Shown here in pieces: positions 32,816 through 43,238 of a DNA stretch of 64,000 nucleotides (the first letter of the stretch is position 1; each line of letters opens with the position of its first letter). The notes beneath the pieces are model-generated. The model saw only the letters and a list, made by a program, of their open reading frames with translations, was not told the DNA's origin and did no database searches. This DNA comes from Calditrichota bacterium (GTDB lineage Bacteria; Electryoneota; AABM5-125-24; Hatepunaeales; Hatepunaeaceae), in NCBI GenBank assembly GCA_018644935.1, contig JABGPL010000008.1:1-64000 (forward strand). The letters run 5' to 3'. Both the position numbers and the translations under genes were made by a program.

Positions 32816-33820
32816 ATGAACGGAAGTAACTTCCAAATGCCGGAATCGATCGAAGTTGATCATACTACGTATCAAACAACGTATGGTAAATTTGTAATCC
32901 AACCGTTAGAACGCGGGTACGGAATTACAATTGGAAATGCCATACGACGTGTATTGCTATCTTCACTACCCGGTGCGGCTATTGCATCGATCCAGGTAAA
33001 TGGCATCCAGCATGAGTTCAGCACAATTCCTGGAGTTAAGGAAGATGTGATGGAAATCGTGCTTGCTTTAAAAGGAGTTCGACTCAAGCTTTTAAACAGG
33101 CAGCCGGATAAAATAAAAATGCGCCTTGAAGGTCCTATGGAACTAACGGCGCGTGATCTTCAAGTCGGACAAACCGATTTTGAAGTTTTAAATCCGGATC
33201 ATGTTCTGGCACATTTGGGCGAGGATGCAGATGTTAATCTGGAATTGACGATTAAATCAGGTCGCGGTTATGTTCCTTCAGAGGAAAACCGGGAAGCTGA
33301 TATGCCACTTGGCACAATTCCAATTGACACTATTTACACGCCCATAGAAAAAGTGAAGTTCTCAGTCGAAAATACAAGAGTTGGTCATAAGACCGATTAT
33401 GAAAGACTAATTCTTGAAGTATGGACTGATGGATCAATCACACCGGATGATGCACTTACCCATGCCGGAAAAATTGTACGTGACCACATTCAGCTCTTTA
33501 TCAATTTCGAGCTCGTTCCGAGCGAAGATGAAAGTGAGATAGAAACTGATGAGGAAATATTACGTATCCGACGACTGCTTCGTAAACCAGTTGATGAACT
33601 TGAGTTGACTGTCAGAGCTGCAAACTGCCTGAAAGAAGCTAGAATTCGTACTATCTCAGATCTCGTCTGTCATGATGAAGCAGAGATGTTGAAATTCAAG
33701 AACTTTGGACGCAAATCATTGAATGAACTGACCGTGATCCTAACACAGCACGGTTTGTCGTTTGGATTTGACATTGATAAGTATCTTGGGTCCAACGCAC
33801 TTAAAATGACTAATCCTTAA
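32816..33820 (+). CDS. rpoA: DNA-directed RNA polymerase subunit alpha
   Basis: PLERGYGITIGNAIRRVLLSSLPGAA; alpha-CTD ELELTVRAANCLKEARIRTISDLV. Confidence 0.99.
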   Translation: MNGSNFQMPESIEVDHTTYQTTYGKFVIQPLERGYGITIGNAIRRVLLSSLPGAAIASIQVNGIQHEFSTIPGVKEDVMEIVLALKGVRLKLLNRQPDKIKMRLEGPMELTARDLQVGQTDFEVLNPDHVLAHLGEDADVNLELTIKSGRGYVPSEENREADMPLGTIPIDTIYTPIEKVKFSVENTRVGHKTDYERLILEVWTDGSITPDDALTHAGKIVRDHIQLFINFELVPSEDESEIETDEEILRIRRLLRKPVDELELTVRAANCLKEARIRTISDLVCHDEAEMLKFKNFGRKSLNELTVILTQHGLSFGFDIDKYLGSNALKMTNP

Positions 33821-33864
33821 GGAACGGACTTCTCGAAAAAGATAGAGAATCCTGAAAATACAAA

Positions 33865-34452
33865 ATGCGACACTTAAATCGAAAAGCACACTTAAACCGC
33901 ACAGCAGCACATAGAAAAGCACTCTTTGGTAACCTTTCCGCGGCACTGTTTACACATAAACGCATCGTTACGACTCTCGGCAAGGCAAGATATGCACGTC
34001 GATTCGCTGAAAGAATGATAACATTTGCACGACGCGGAGATGTAGCTGCCCGTCGGCATGTTATGAGATATGTGCAGGATAAGCTTGCGGTGAAAACATT
34101 GTTTGATGATTTGGGACCTCATTTCAAGAATCGAGATGGCGGCTATACCAGAATAATCAAACTTGGCACCAGACGTGGTGACGCTGCTCCAATGGCGTTA
34201 ATAGAGTTGGTCGGCTTTGACGATATCTCAACGACAGATACCAAAGTCGAAACTAAGTCACGTTTGAAAGCTTCTCAGAAGAAGGCTGTTGAGGAAAAAG
34301 TATCCCCTGAAGCTGCCGTAAAGGAAGAGGATGTAGCGAAGGAAGAAGTCATTGCTACAGAATCTGAACCTGATGTTGTTGAAACAACACCGGAAGAATC
34401 GGTGGAAGAGCCGAAGCCCGAAGACTCAAAAGAAGAATCCTCTGAAAAATAG
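33865..34452 (+). CDS. rplQ: 50S ribosomal protein L17 with acidic C-terminal extension
   Basis: MRHLNRKAHLNRTAAHRKALFGNLSAALFTHKRIVTTLGKAR...; tail EEKVSPEAAVKEEDVAKEEVIATESEPDVVETTPEESVEEPKPEDSKEESSEK. Confidence 0.97.
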   Translation: MRHLNRKAHLNRTAAHRKALFGNLSAALFTHKRIVTTLGKARYARRFAERMITFARRGDVAARRHVMRYVQDKLAVKTLFDDLGPHFKNRDGGYTRIIKLGTRRGDAAPMALIELVGFDDISTTDTKVETKSRLKASQKKAVEEKVSPEAAVKEEDVAKEEVIATESEPDVVETTPEESVEEPKPEDSKEESSEK

Positions 34453-34480
34453 AGTTAGAACAACTTCTTGTAGCAATTTA

Positions 34481-34515
34481 TTAAAAAAGCAACCGATTTT
34501 CGGTTGCTTTTTTAA
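34481..34515. terminator. Bidirectional intrinsic terminator ending the superoperon
   Basis: TTAAAAAAGCAACCG-ATTTT-CGGTTGCTTTTTTAA, perfect stem with A/T tracts on both sides, between convergent rplQ and the XRE gene. Confidence 0.93.
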
Positions 34516-34536
34516 TCTCATCCTGTATGAATCCCA

Positions 34537-35067
34537 TCACTTTCTATGTGTAGATAACCTTTCTCGAAAAGATGACACATTTATGAGTAATGAATGTTCC
34601 CGAGCTGTAATTGTAGCAGAACTGAATAGCTCAAGATGCAAGGTGTCACCAGGTATAAGTGAAGCACTTCTTTCAGTCGAACTTATATCAACCCGCCCGA
34701 AAACTAAATGAAGACTGATCAAGATACCAGGTGCAGACTGCAATTGCTTTTCAATTCCCGCACTCATTTCTATTCTATTCATACTCGGTAAGTTCTTCTG
34801 TCGAAGCTTGCGAGGTGATGGGCGTTGCCGCGAGGAAAACGTTCGAACCAATTGAAACAATCCAACTTCATGAGGACCGATAAGGTACTGAATTGGCACC
34901 TCGAGTGCGGCACTCAGTTCAATGATCGTGGTTATTTTTGGATCAAATGCATCGTGTTCAATGTTGTGAATTGTAACTGCAGTGACACTTGTCTCCGCTG
35001 CGAGTTGTGCCAGTGTCAACTTGCGTTCAATACGCAGTGTCCGGATTTTTTCACCTAATCCAGTCAT
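34537..35067 (-). CDS. XRE-family HTH regulator with C-terminal (cupin-like?) domain
   Basis: LGEKIRTLRIERKLTLAQLAAETSVTAVTIHNIEHDAFDPKITTIIELSAALEVPIQYLI; C-terminal SLIPGDTLHLELFSSATITARE. Confidence 0.8.
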   Translation of the reverse strand: MTGLGEKIRTLRIERKLTLAQLAAETSVTAVTIHNIEHDAFDPKITTIIELSAALEVPIQYLIGPHEVGLFQLVRTFSSRQRPSPRKLRQKNLPSMNRIEMSAGIEKQLQSAPGILISLHLVFGRVDISSTERSASLIPGDTLHLELFSSATITAREHSLLINVSSFRERLSTHRK

Positions 35068-35091
35068 GAATTAGGTCTACGATGGATGTGA

Positions 35092-36706
<1,615 letters not shown>

Positions 36707-36845
36707 TCATCCAGTATTTTTTTTGTTTAAATGCGCGGTTACTGCTCAATCGGTATCCTAAAATAGGTAAAAAAGCAGCACTTTTACAATTCCGCTGATT
36801 TCCAGTTGCGACGTTGCCCGAATTGTAACAATGTAAAATCAAACC

Positions 36846-37229
36846 CTATTCCTCATCGTAATAATCGTAATCACCTTCTGAAGACCCAGGAAGTTCTTCG
36901 ATTATCAATTTAATGATGCTCATGGCTTCATCAAACTCAGGTTCCAGAACATACACCTGTGAGTTTGAGCTTAAATAATTACCTCGTCCAGCTGAAGCAG
37001 CAGACCCTCTATTAGAAATTGAATACGCAGGGATGCCCTCACGCATTAACAATTCTACTGCCATATTAGCATACAGGTATTCGGGAAAGGTGTGTAACTC
37101 AATCCAATCACCATCATCGCATCCTTCCGGAATATCTAAAGGAGTGTCAGTAATCAGATCAACGCCACAATCTGAACACACGTCAAAAGTAACTGTGTAC
37201 TCAGCACTGCATTTTGGGCAAAATACCAT
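36846..37229 (-). CDS. Zinc-ribbon protein with DUF2007-like region
   Basis: MVFCPKCSAEYTVTFDVCSDCGVDL; YANMAVELLMREGIPAYSISN. Confidence 0.6.
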   Translation of the reverse strand: MVFCPKCSAEYTVTFDVCSDCGVDLITDTPLDIPEGCDDGDWIELHTFPEYLYANMAVELLMREGIPAYSISNRGSAASAGRGNYLSSNSQVYVLEPEFDEAMSIIKLIIEELPGSSEGDYDYYDEE

Positions 37230-37438
37230 GTAAAATCCGAATAATTACTTTGTCAATCTTATTGGATGAAGTCAGGTTTGATTAAATTCAAAATCAAATC
37301 AGGATTACATTTTAATATTGCAAATATAGAATAACAAGTGTTTTCAGCACACAACTTGAAAATATGTTGGAAAAACTGACGTAACCAATAAAATTGTGTT
37401 GACTATTCAAATCCATTTACAAGAATGCAAATATCAAC

Positions 37439-37467
37439 TTGACACTACCCTCACAGAAGGATATATT
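37439..37467 (+). promoter_or_regulatory. Sigma-70-type promoter
   Basis: TTGACA-N17-TATATT, 50 nt upstream of the 37518 start. Confidence 0.6.
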
Positions 37468-37517
37468 AAAATGATAGATTAGATCAAGAATGTAAAAACA
37501 TTCCAATTTCACAAAAC

Positions 37518-38630
37518 TTGAGTTCCACTCTGAAATCAACAACTCAACATTTACTTGTTGCAGTCTATGTTTTGATCTGCCTGTTTGGTTTTGGTTGTAA
37601 TGCACCAAGAGATAGCCAGTATGATCCGGCAAGCCCTTCTTACAATGCCCCGCAAGCTCCTGATGCAATTTCAGACCTGACACTGGTCAGTTTTACAGGC
37701 CTAAATTGCCAAATTAGCTGGACAGCACCGGAAGGGGCGTTCCAATATGTTCTATACTATGGTCCAAAAGACTGGGATGGAGTAAAACTTGAAATTGCTA
37801 CCAGATATACGGGGAATCTGCCGGGTGTCAAGCCTCCCGGAGAAACACAGTCCATCTGGATTAATCAGAATTTCCCTGATACCCTCAATTGGTCTATGTA
37901 CAGCTACTCTGAGGAAGAATTACTTTCTCCCGGATCGAATGCTCTATTAATTGAAACTCCATCAGTTGATTCTCCAGCTGAAATATCCGGAACATTGAAA
38001 TCAAAACGCTACGATCGCTGGGGGATTTTGTTAGATCTAATCACTCTTGAGGTCGAAGCAGAAGTATTTGATGAGGATGGAATTGATTCCGTCTGGGTTC
38101 AATATGAATCAACCAATATTGGGCTCTTAGCATTGCAGGAAGATGGTTATCATTACTTTGCAGAGTTTCCGTCGAATGATAGTCTTCCCGGACGTAATGT
38201 CGAAGCTATTGTTGGGCATCCATTTACAATATGGTCCAGAGATGTGAGGGGAGGAGTTTCTGTATCAGAGGAATTAAAACTGATCAGAGTTCTAACTTAC
38301 TGTCCTCAAACATATGAATTGCCTGCAGATACTCTCGATGGAGATCCGACGTTTACCTGGGAGATTTATGACTCCAGGTATTCATATACATACACTATTC
38401 AGGTTATACACATCACTGACCCAGAGACCTACAATTCAAGAGTAGTCTTTGCTGATTCTCTGCTCAATATAGAGACTGTTAGTTATACAATTCATCGGGT
38501 AGGCAGCAATAATCCATTACCCGAGGATCCCAAATATTTGTTATGGTCGGTTTCTGTTGTTGATGATTTTGGCAACACAGCCCGTTCAGTGGAAGGTAAA
38601 TTTAATTTGAAGCCATATGTCGAAGAGTAA
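37518..38630 (+). CDS. Secreted lipoprotein with an FN3-like N-terminal segment
   Basis: Hydrophobic signal then LFGFGC lipobox-like; PDAISDLTLVSFTGLNCQISWTAPEGAFQYVLYYG resembles a fibronectin-III strand pattern. TTG start uncertain. Confidence 0.55.
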   Translation: MSSTLKSTTQHLLVAVYVLICLFGFGCNAPRDSQYDPASPSYNAPQAPDAISDLTLVSFTGLNCQISWTAPEGAFQYVLYYGPKDWDGVKLEIATRYTGNLPGVKPPGETQSIWINQNFPDTLNWSMYSYSEEELLSPGSNALLIETPSVDSPAEISGTLKSKRYDRWGILLDLITLEVEAEVFDEDGIDSVWVQYESTNIGLLALQEDGYHYFAEFPSNDSLPGRNVEAIVGHPFTIWSRDVRGGVSVSEELKLIRVLTYCPQTYELPADTLDGDPTFTWEIYDSRYSYTYTIQVIHITDPETYNSRVVFADSLLNIETVSYTIHRVGSNNPLPEDPKYLLWSVSVVDDFGNTARSVEGKFNLKPYVEE

Positions 38631-40095
38631 AAATTTATCCAGAGATGGATTCGAACTGATTGTAGAAGCTGCGAAAGCCCTGCTTGACGAACCGGATTTA
38701 CAGAGGTTAATACCTCGGTTGCTAGATCTTGCGTTTGAAGTGAGCGGCGTTGAAAGAGGATACATGCTCCTGCGAGATAGTGAAGGCGAACTATCACCAG
38801 TTGCGCAGCGAGGGATCGAACCCGGATCTCTGCCGGAGGGGGATCCCTCACGGGTGGTTGTTGAAACAGCTCTGCGAGAGCGTCGTCCGGTGTTATCAAC
38901 AAACGCTGCACGTGATCCAAGATTCACCGGGTCAGAATCGATTATTATTCGTGGTATTAGATCAACTTGTTGTATACCGCTCGAGACTCCCGGCAATCGA
39001 ATCGGTGCATTTTATCTCGACGCAAAAGGGACAGGTAGTTTGAACGAGGAACAACTTCCTTTACTCGAAGCGTTTGGCGCACTTGCTGCACTTTCGCTGG
39101 CCAGAGCGATGGATTTGGATTCGGCTCGACGTGCACTTGAAGCTGTAGCATCTTCAACAAGATTTCCTGACATTGTAGGTGACTCCAAAGTGATGTGCCG
39201 ATTATATGACCGAATGGACCGAATCTCTGCGGCAGATTTCCCAGTATTAATTACGGGAGCAAGCGGAACGGGGAAGGAACTAATAGCCCGAGCGTTACAC
39301 AAATCCGGTCCTCGCAGAGAACAACCATTCCGTGCAATCTTCTGTGGCAATCTAACTCCGGAACTTCTCGAGAGCGAACTGTTCGGATATAAGAAAGGAG
39401 CGTTCACCGGAGCCATTGCTGACAAACCGGGCTTACTCGATTTGGCGGAAAAAGGGACGCTTTTTCTCGATGAAATTGGAGATGTCCCCGGGCAGGTTCA
39501 GGCAAAACTGTTGCGTTTTCTCCAGGACGGTGACTACCAGCGACTTGGTGATCCCACTGAGCGTAAGGCTGATGTTAGAATACTGTCAGCTACGAATAAG
39601 AACCTGAATGATGAAATTGAAAAAGGAAGTTTCCGGGAAGACCTTTTTTACCGCTTAAATGTCTTAACCATCGAAGCTCCTCCTCTCAGAGATAGAGAAG
39701 GTGACATAGCATTGCTTTCTGCAACAATTCTCGCCAAGGTTGCAGCGCGTACAGGTCAGCCACCGCGCAGGCTTTCGCCGGCTGCCCTGAAAAGGTTAAT
39801 TGTTCATAATTGGCCGGGCAATGTGCGCGAATTAGAAAATGTACTTGCGCGAGCTGCTGTGTTGGCAATCGGAGACTCAATCGAACCAGAGGATCTTGAT
39901 CTTTTCCAAAGAGGAACAGAAGAATCCGAAGTATCTGAAGACGCGCTTGATCTGGAAAGCGTTGTTGAAGCCCACTTAAAAAGAGTGCTGAAGAAAACGC
40001 AGGGAAACCGCAGTGAAGCCGCGAGGATTCTTGGAGTCAGTAGACGCTATCTACAGAAAAACCTTGCGAAGTGGCGTGAGGAAGAAACACAGTGA
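38617..40095 (+). CDS. Sigma-54-dependent transcriptional activator (GAF - AAA+ - Fis-type HTH)
   Basis: GASGTGKELIARALH, ESELFGYKKGAFTGA, LFLDEIGDVP, NWPGNVRELENVLARA, C-terminal GNRSEAARILGVSRRYLQKNLAKW. Confidence 0.93.
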   Translation: MSKSKNLSRDGFELIVEAAKALLDEPDLQRLIPRLLDLAFEVSGVERGYMLLRDSEGELSPVAQRGIEPGSLPEGDPSRVVVETALRERRPVLSTNAARDPRFTGSESIIIRGIRSTCCIPLETPGNRIGAFYLDAKGTGSLNEEQLPLLEAFGALAALSLARAMDLDSARRALEAVASSTRFPDIVGDSKVMCRLYDRMDRISAADFPVLITGASGTGKELIARALHKSGPRREQPFRAIFCGNLTPELLESELFGYKKGAFTGAIADKPGLLDLAEKGTLFLDEIGDVPGQVQAKLLRFLQDGDYQRLGDPTERKADVRILSATNKNLNDEIEKGSFREDLFYRLNVLTIEAPPLRDREGDIALLSATILAKVAARTGQPPRRLSPAALKRLIVHNWPGNVRELENVLARAAVLAIGDSIEPEDLDLFQRGTEESEVSEDALDLESVVEAHLKRVLKKTQGNRSEAARILGVSRRYLQKNLAKWREEETQ

Positions 40096-40103
40096 GTTGA
40101 AAA

Positions 40104-40430
40104 ATGTCTGGATTATTAGATAAACTGAAAGAAGAGAGAAAATTCTCGGTTTGGAAATTGGTTAGTGTTTTTATTGTGCTGATACTTATCTCGGCCTTCT
40201 TTGGATTAAATTCCTTCTTTTCAACAGGTAATGTTGGGGGGAGTGATGATGCTTCGATATTTTTCCTCGATTCTGCAACAAAGATAATAGTGACTCTGAA
40301 TAATCAGATATACCACATACCTGGATGCTTAGAGATAGATGCTTATAAAGGTAACACTGAAAAAATCAATTATGGTAAAGCCTTAGGGAGAGGTTACATG
40401 CCTTGCCCTCTTTGTATTGGTGATGAATAA
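40104..40430 (+). CDS. Membrane-anchored HxxxC...PCxxC mini-protein 1
   Basis: N-terminal TM; TKIIVTLNNQIYHIPGCLEIDAYKGNTEKINYGKALGRGYMPCPLC. Confidence 0.7.
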   Translation: MSGLLDKLKEERKFSVWKLVSVFIVLILISAFFGLNSFFSTGNVGGSDDASIFFLDSATKIIVTLNNQIYHIPGCLEIDAYKGNTEKINYGKALGRGYMPCPLCIGDE

Positions 40431-40536
40431 AAAACTAATAAATCAGTAAAACATCGTTACTGAACAATCATATCATGTTTTTGGACAATCTTGGTTGACG
40501 TTTTCTTTTACTGAGTTTTAACAGTCGGGATGAAAA

Positions 40537-40839
40537 ATGATTAAATACTTGATTGTGGCTTCTATTGGCTTAGTGCTCATATTTCTAGCAATTTTTATGC
40601 TGAGGTCAATGGACCCCGAAAGACAAATTGAGGAAACAGATGATGAATTTGTGTCAGCAATTCAAAATCGACCATCCAATCCGGGGAGTATTGTTGAACC
40701 AGACATGGTGAAGGTGACATATGGAGACAGTCTTTATCATGATCCTTCCTGTTCTTGGATTGGAAAGAAATCAAAGAAAATGACATTAGAGAAAGCGGAG
40801 AATCTCGCATTTGAACCATGCAGTCAATGCGTGGAGTAA
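40537..40839 (+). CDS. Membrane-anchored HxxxC...PCxxC mini-protein 2
   Basis: N-terminal TM; MVKVTYGDSLYHDPSCSWIGKKSKKMTLEKAENLAFEPCSQC. Confidence 0.7.
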   Translation: MIKYLIVASIGLVLIFLAIFMLRSMDPERQIEETDDEFVSAIQNRPSNPGSIVEPDMVKVTYGDSLYHDPSCSWIGKKSKKMTLEKAENLAFEPCSQCVE

Positions 40840-40917
40840 ACATATAACTGCTTTTTTAATCGTCGGTTTTGTTGAGAGCACTTTAATCGAATTTAGGAAG
40901 GAACTTTTGAGGAATAG

Positions 40918-41271
40918 ATGTACAAAATAGGCAAAAAGCAAAGAGCAATTTCGCTGATCTCGATCCTGTTGGTGGTAACAACAGCTTTTTCAGGCTGCGA
41001 TTTTTCTGCAAAATGGGATTTAAAACGTGCTGAGAAAGCACTGAATAGTGCAGATAAGTATAAAGCCTCTTTTTGGGCTGAACGTGAGTATACAAAAGCC
41101 CAGAAAGCATTTGATGAGGCTTGCATTCTAGCCAGAGAGGGAAAGGTTAACGAGGCCAGAGATATGGCTCAGAATGCAAAGGAATGGGCGATTGAAGCGA
41201 TGGCGCTGGCACAGGCAAGAGAGGAAGAGATGGAGAAGGAACGTGATGGTCTGGGAACTTATAAAGAATAG
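40918..41271 (+). CDS. Small lipoprotein with helical C-terminus (DUF4398-like)
   Basis: Signal peptide with lipobox AFSGC; KAEKALNSADKYKASFWAEREYTKAQKAFDEA-type helical repeat. Confidence 0.6.
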   Translation: MYKIGKKQRAISLISILLVVTTAFSGCDFSAKWDLKRAEKALNSADKYKASFWAEREYTKAQKAFDEACILAREGKVNEARDMAQNAKEWAIEAMALAQAREEEMEKERDGLGTYKE

Positions 41272-41293
41272 ATAAGTTCAAAGGGGGAAAGAT

Positions 41294-41581
41294 ATCAACG
41301 AGAAAATACGCTGGGCGATCCCGATTGTACTCGGTGTGCTACTGATACTGGTGATTGTGGTTCTCAACAATTCTGCGAACCGGATGAGCCGGAGGTTTGA
41401 TTCCATTCCGGACCCAAACCTGCAAATAGCCATTACACTGGATGACAATCGGTACCATCGGTTGCTCTGTAACTGCATAATGGGTGATACATTAATCACT
41501 GAATTGCAAAACGCAAGAAACAGATATTCCGAGCCCTGTCCGGCATGCTTCCGTGAAGAAGCCGGACTCAAAAACTACTGA
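41294..41581 (+). CDS. Membrane-anchored HxxxC...PCxxC mini-protein 3 (start codon unclear)
   Basis: Frame reads INEKIRWAIPIVLGVLLILVIVVLNNSANRMSRRFDSIPDPNLQIAITLDDNRYHRLLCNCIMGDTLITELQNARNRYSEPCPAC; no ATG/GTG/TTG before the TM segment, but AAAGGGGG lies upstream of an in-frame ATC at 41294. Confidence 0.55.
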   Translation: MNEKIRWAIPIVLGVLLILVIVVLNNSANRMSRRFDSIPDPNLQIAITLDDNRYHRLLCNCIMGDTLITELQNARNRYSEPCPACFREEAGLKNY

Positions 41582-41595
41582 TCAACATTAACTTT

Positions 41596-43164
41596 ATGCC
41601 ACCAAAAAAACGAAAAATCCTGTGGGTAGATGATGAGATTGCTTTACTGAAGTCTCATATTTTGTATCTGAGTAGTCGGAATTATGAAATTGCATCCGCC
41701 ACCAACGGTCCGGATGCCCTTGAGCTTATCCAAAATCAGCAGTTCGATCTTGTATTACTTGACGAGCAAATGCCTGTAATGGAAGGACTCGAAGTACTTA
41801 AACAGATTAAGCAAATCCGGTCGGATTTGCCAGTTGTGATGGTTACGAAGGACGAAGCAGAAGAGCTTATGGATCAGGCTATAGGTTCACAAATCGATGG
41901 CTTTCTAACCAAACCGGTAAATCCCTCTCAGGTACTTTCTGTTCTAAAACGAACTCTTGACTCAAAGACAATTTCAGCCTCACAGTTTTCACAGAACTGG
42001 GCGAGGGAGTTTGCGAATCTATCTCAGATTATCGACAGCGATCTTGATGCCGATGGTTGGTTCGATTTACAATCCAAGCTATGCATCTGGGAGCAGAGAA
42101 TTGACGAGCTGGGAGACTCTGATCTTGGTGAAATGATTTATGATGCAAGGCTTGAGGCAGATCGTCATTTTGCGAAATGGATTGAAAGAGAGTATCCAGA
42201 TTGGATAAAAGCAGATTCGGATAACCGACCACCGGTATCATCAGATCTTGTTGATAAATGGTTGCTTCCTCTGTTAAAGGAGAAAAAGCCGGTTCTTTTT
42301 CTGGTTGTAGATTGTTTGCGGATGGATCAATGGATGGCAATTGAATCACTTCTGTCAGCTCAATTTAATGTGAAGAGGGATAGCTACTTTTCAATATTGC
42401 CAACAGCCACTCCCTATTCACGGAATGCTCTTTTCAGCGGTTTAATGCCTTCAGAACTCGAGAGAGTCCATCCTGATCTTTGGACTGATAACGATGAAGA
42501 TGAGGCATCCTCGAACCGCTATGAGCACCAGTTCCTGAATAATCTGCTCAAGAGACGAGCAATTGAACTGAAGCCTGAGTCAAAATATGTGAAGGTGCTT
42601 GAGGTTGAAGAGCTATCAGAATTTGAACGAAAGATCCAGGATTACGTGAACATGCCGCTGACAGCTATGGTCTACAACTTCGTTGATATATTAATCCATA
42701 CGCGGCAGAGAGTAGAAGTATTAAAGGAAATGCTGCCGGATGAATCTGCCTTCAGATCTGTAACAAAAGCCTGGTTCCAGCATTCAGCTCTTTTTAGAAT
42801 TATCCAGGCTTATCTCGAATCGGGCGGGTATGTTTTGCTTACATCGGATCATGGATCATTGCGCGGAAGACGTGGTGCAAAGGTGATCGGAGATAAACAA
42901 ACATCAACCAGCCTTCGGTATAAGCATGGCAGGAATCTTCGAACTGATCCGAAGCAGTCAATAAAAATTAAGAATCCGGAAGAATGGGGACTTCCGCGCC
43001 GTGGTGTCAATACTGAATATATTCTCGCTCGCGAGGATTATTTTTTTGTATATCCGACAAATTACCATAAGTATTTAGAAATTTATCGTAATAGTTTTCA
43101 ACACGGTGGGGTATCCCTCGATGAAATGGTTTTACCTGTAGTAACATTGAAGGGAAAAGGATAG
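41596..43164 (+). CDS. PorX-like protein: response-regulator receiver plus PglZ/alkaline-phosphatase-superfamily domain
   Basis: KILWVDDEIALLKSH...LVLLDEQMPVMEGLEVL...VTKDEAEE...TKPVNP; C-terminal FLVVDCLRMDQWMAIESLL, LTSDHGSLRG. Confidence 0.85.
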   Translation: MPPKKRKILWVDDEIALLKSHILYLSSRNYEIASATNGPDALELIQNQQFDLVLLDEQMPVMEGLEVLKQIKQIRSDLPVVMVTKDEAEELMDQAIGSQIDGFLTKPVNPSQVLSVLKRTLDSKTISASQFSQNWAREFANLSQIIDSDLDADGWFDLQSKLCIWEQRIDELGDSDLGEMIYDARLEADRHFAKWIEREYPDWIKADSDNRPPVSSDLVDKWLLPLLKEKKPVLFLVVDCLRMDQWMAIESLLSAQFNVKRDSYFSILPTATPYSRNALFSGLMPSELERVHPDLWTDNDEDEASSNRYEHQFLNNLLKRRAIELKPESKYVKVLEVEELSEFERKIQDYVNMPLTAMVYNFVDILIHTRQRVEVLKEMLPDESAFRSVTKAWFQHSALFRIIQAYLESGGYVLLTSDHGSLRGRRGAKVIGDKQTSTSLRYKHGRNLRTDPKQSIKIKNPEEWGLPRRGVNTEYILAREDYFFVYPTNYHKYLEIYRNSFQHGGVSLDEMVLPVVTLKGKG

Positions 43165-43238
43165 GTTTTAGTCACGTCCAAAAAAAGGGTCTTGCCCTAT
43201 TTAATTTGTAGAGTTTTTCATAAAGAAGGGGAGGTGCA

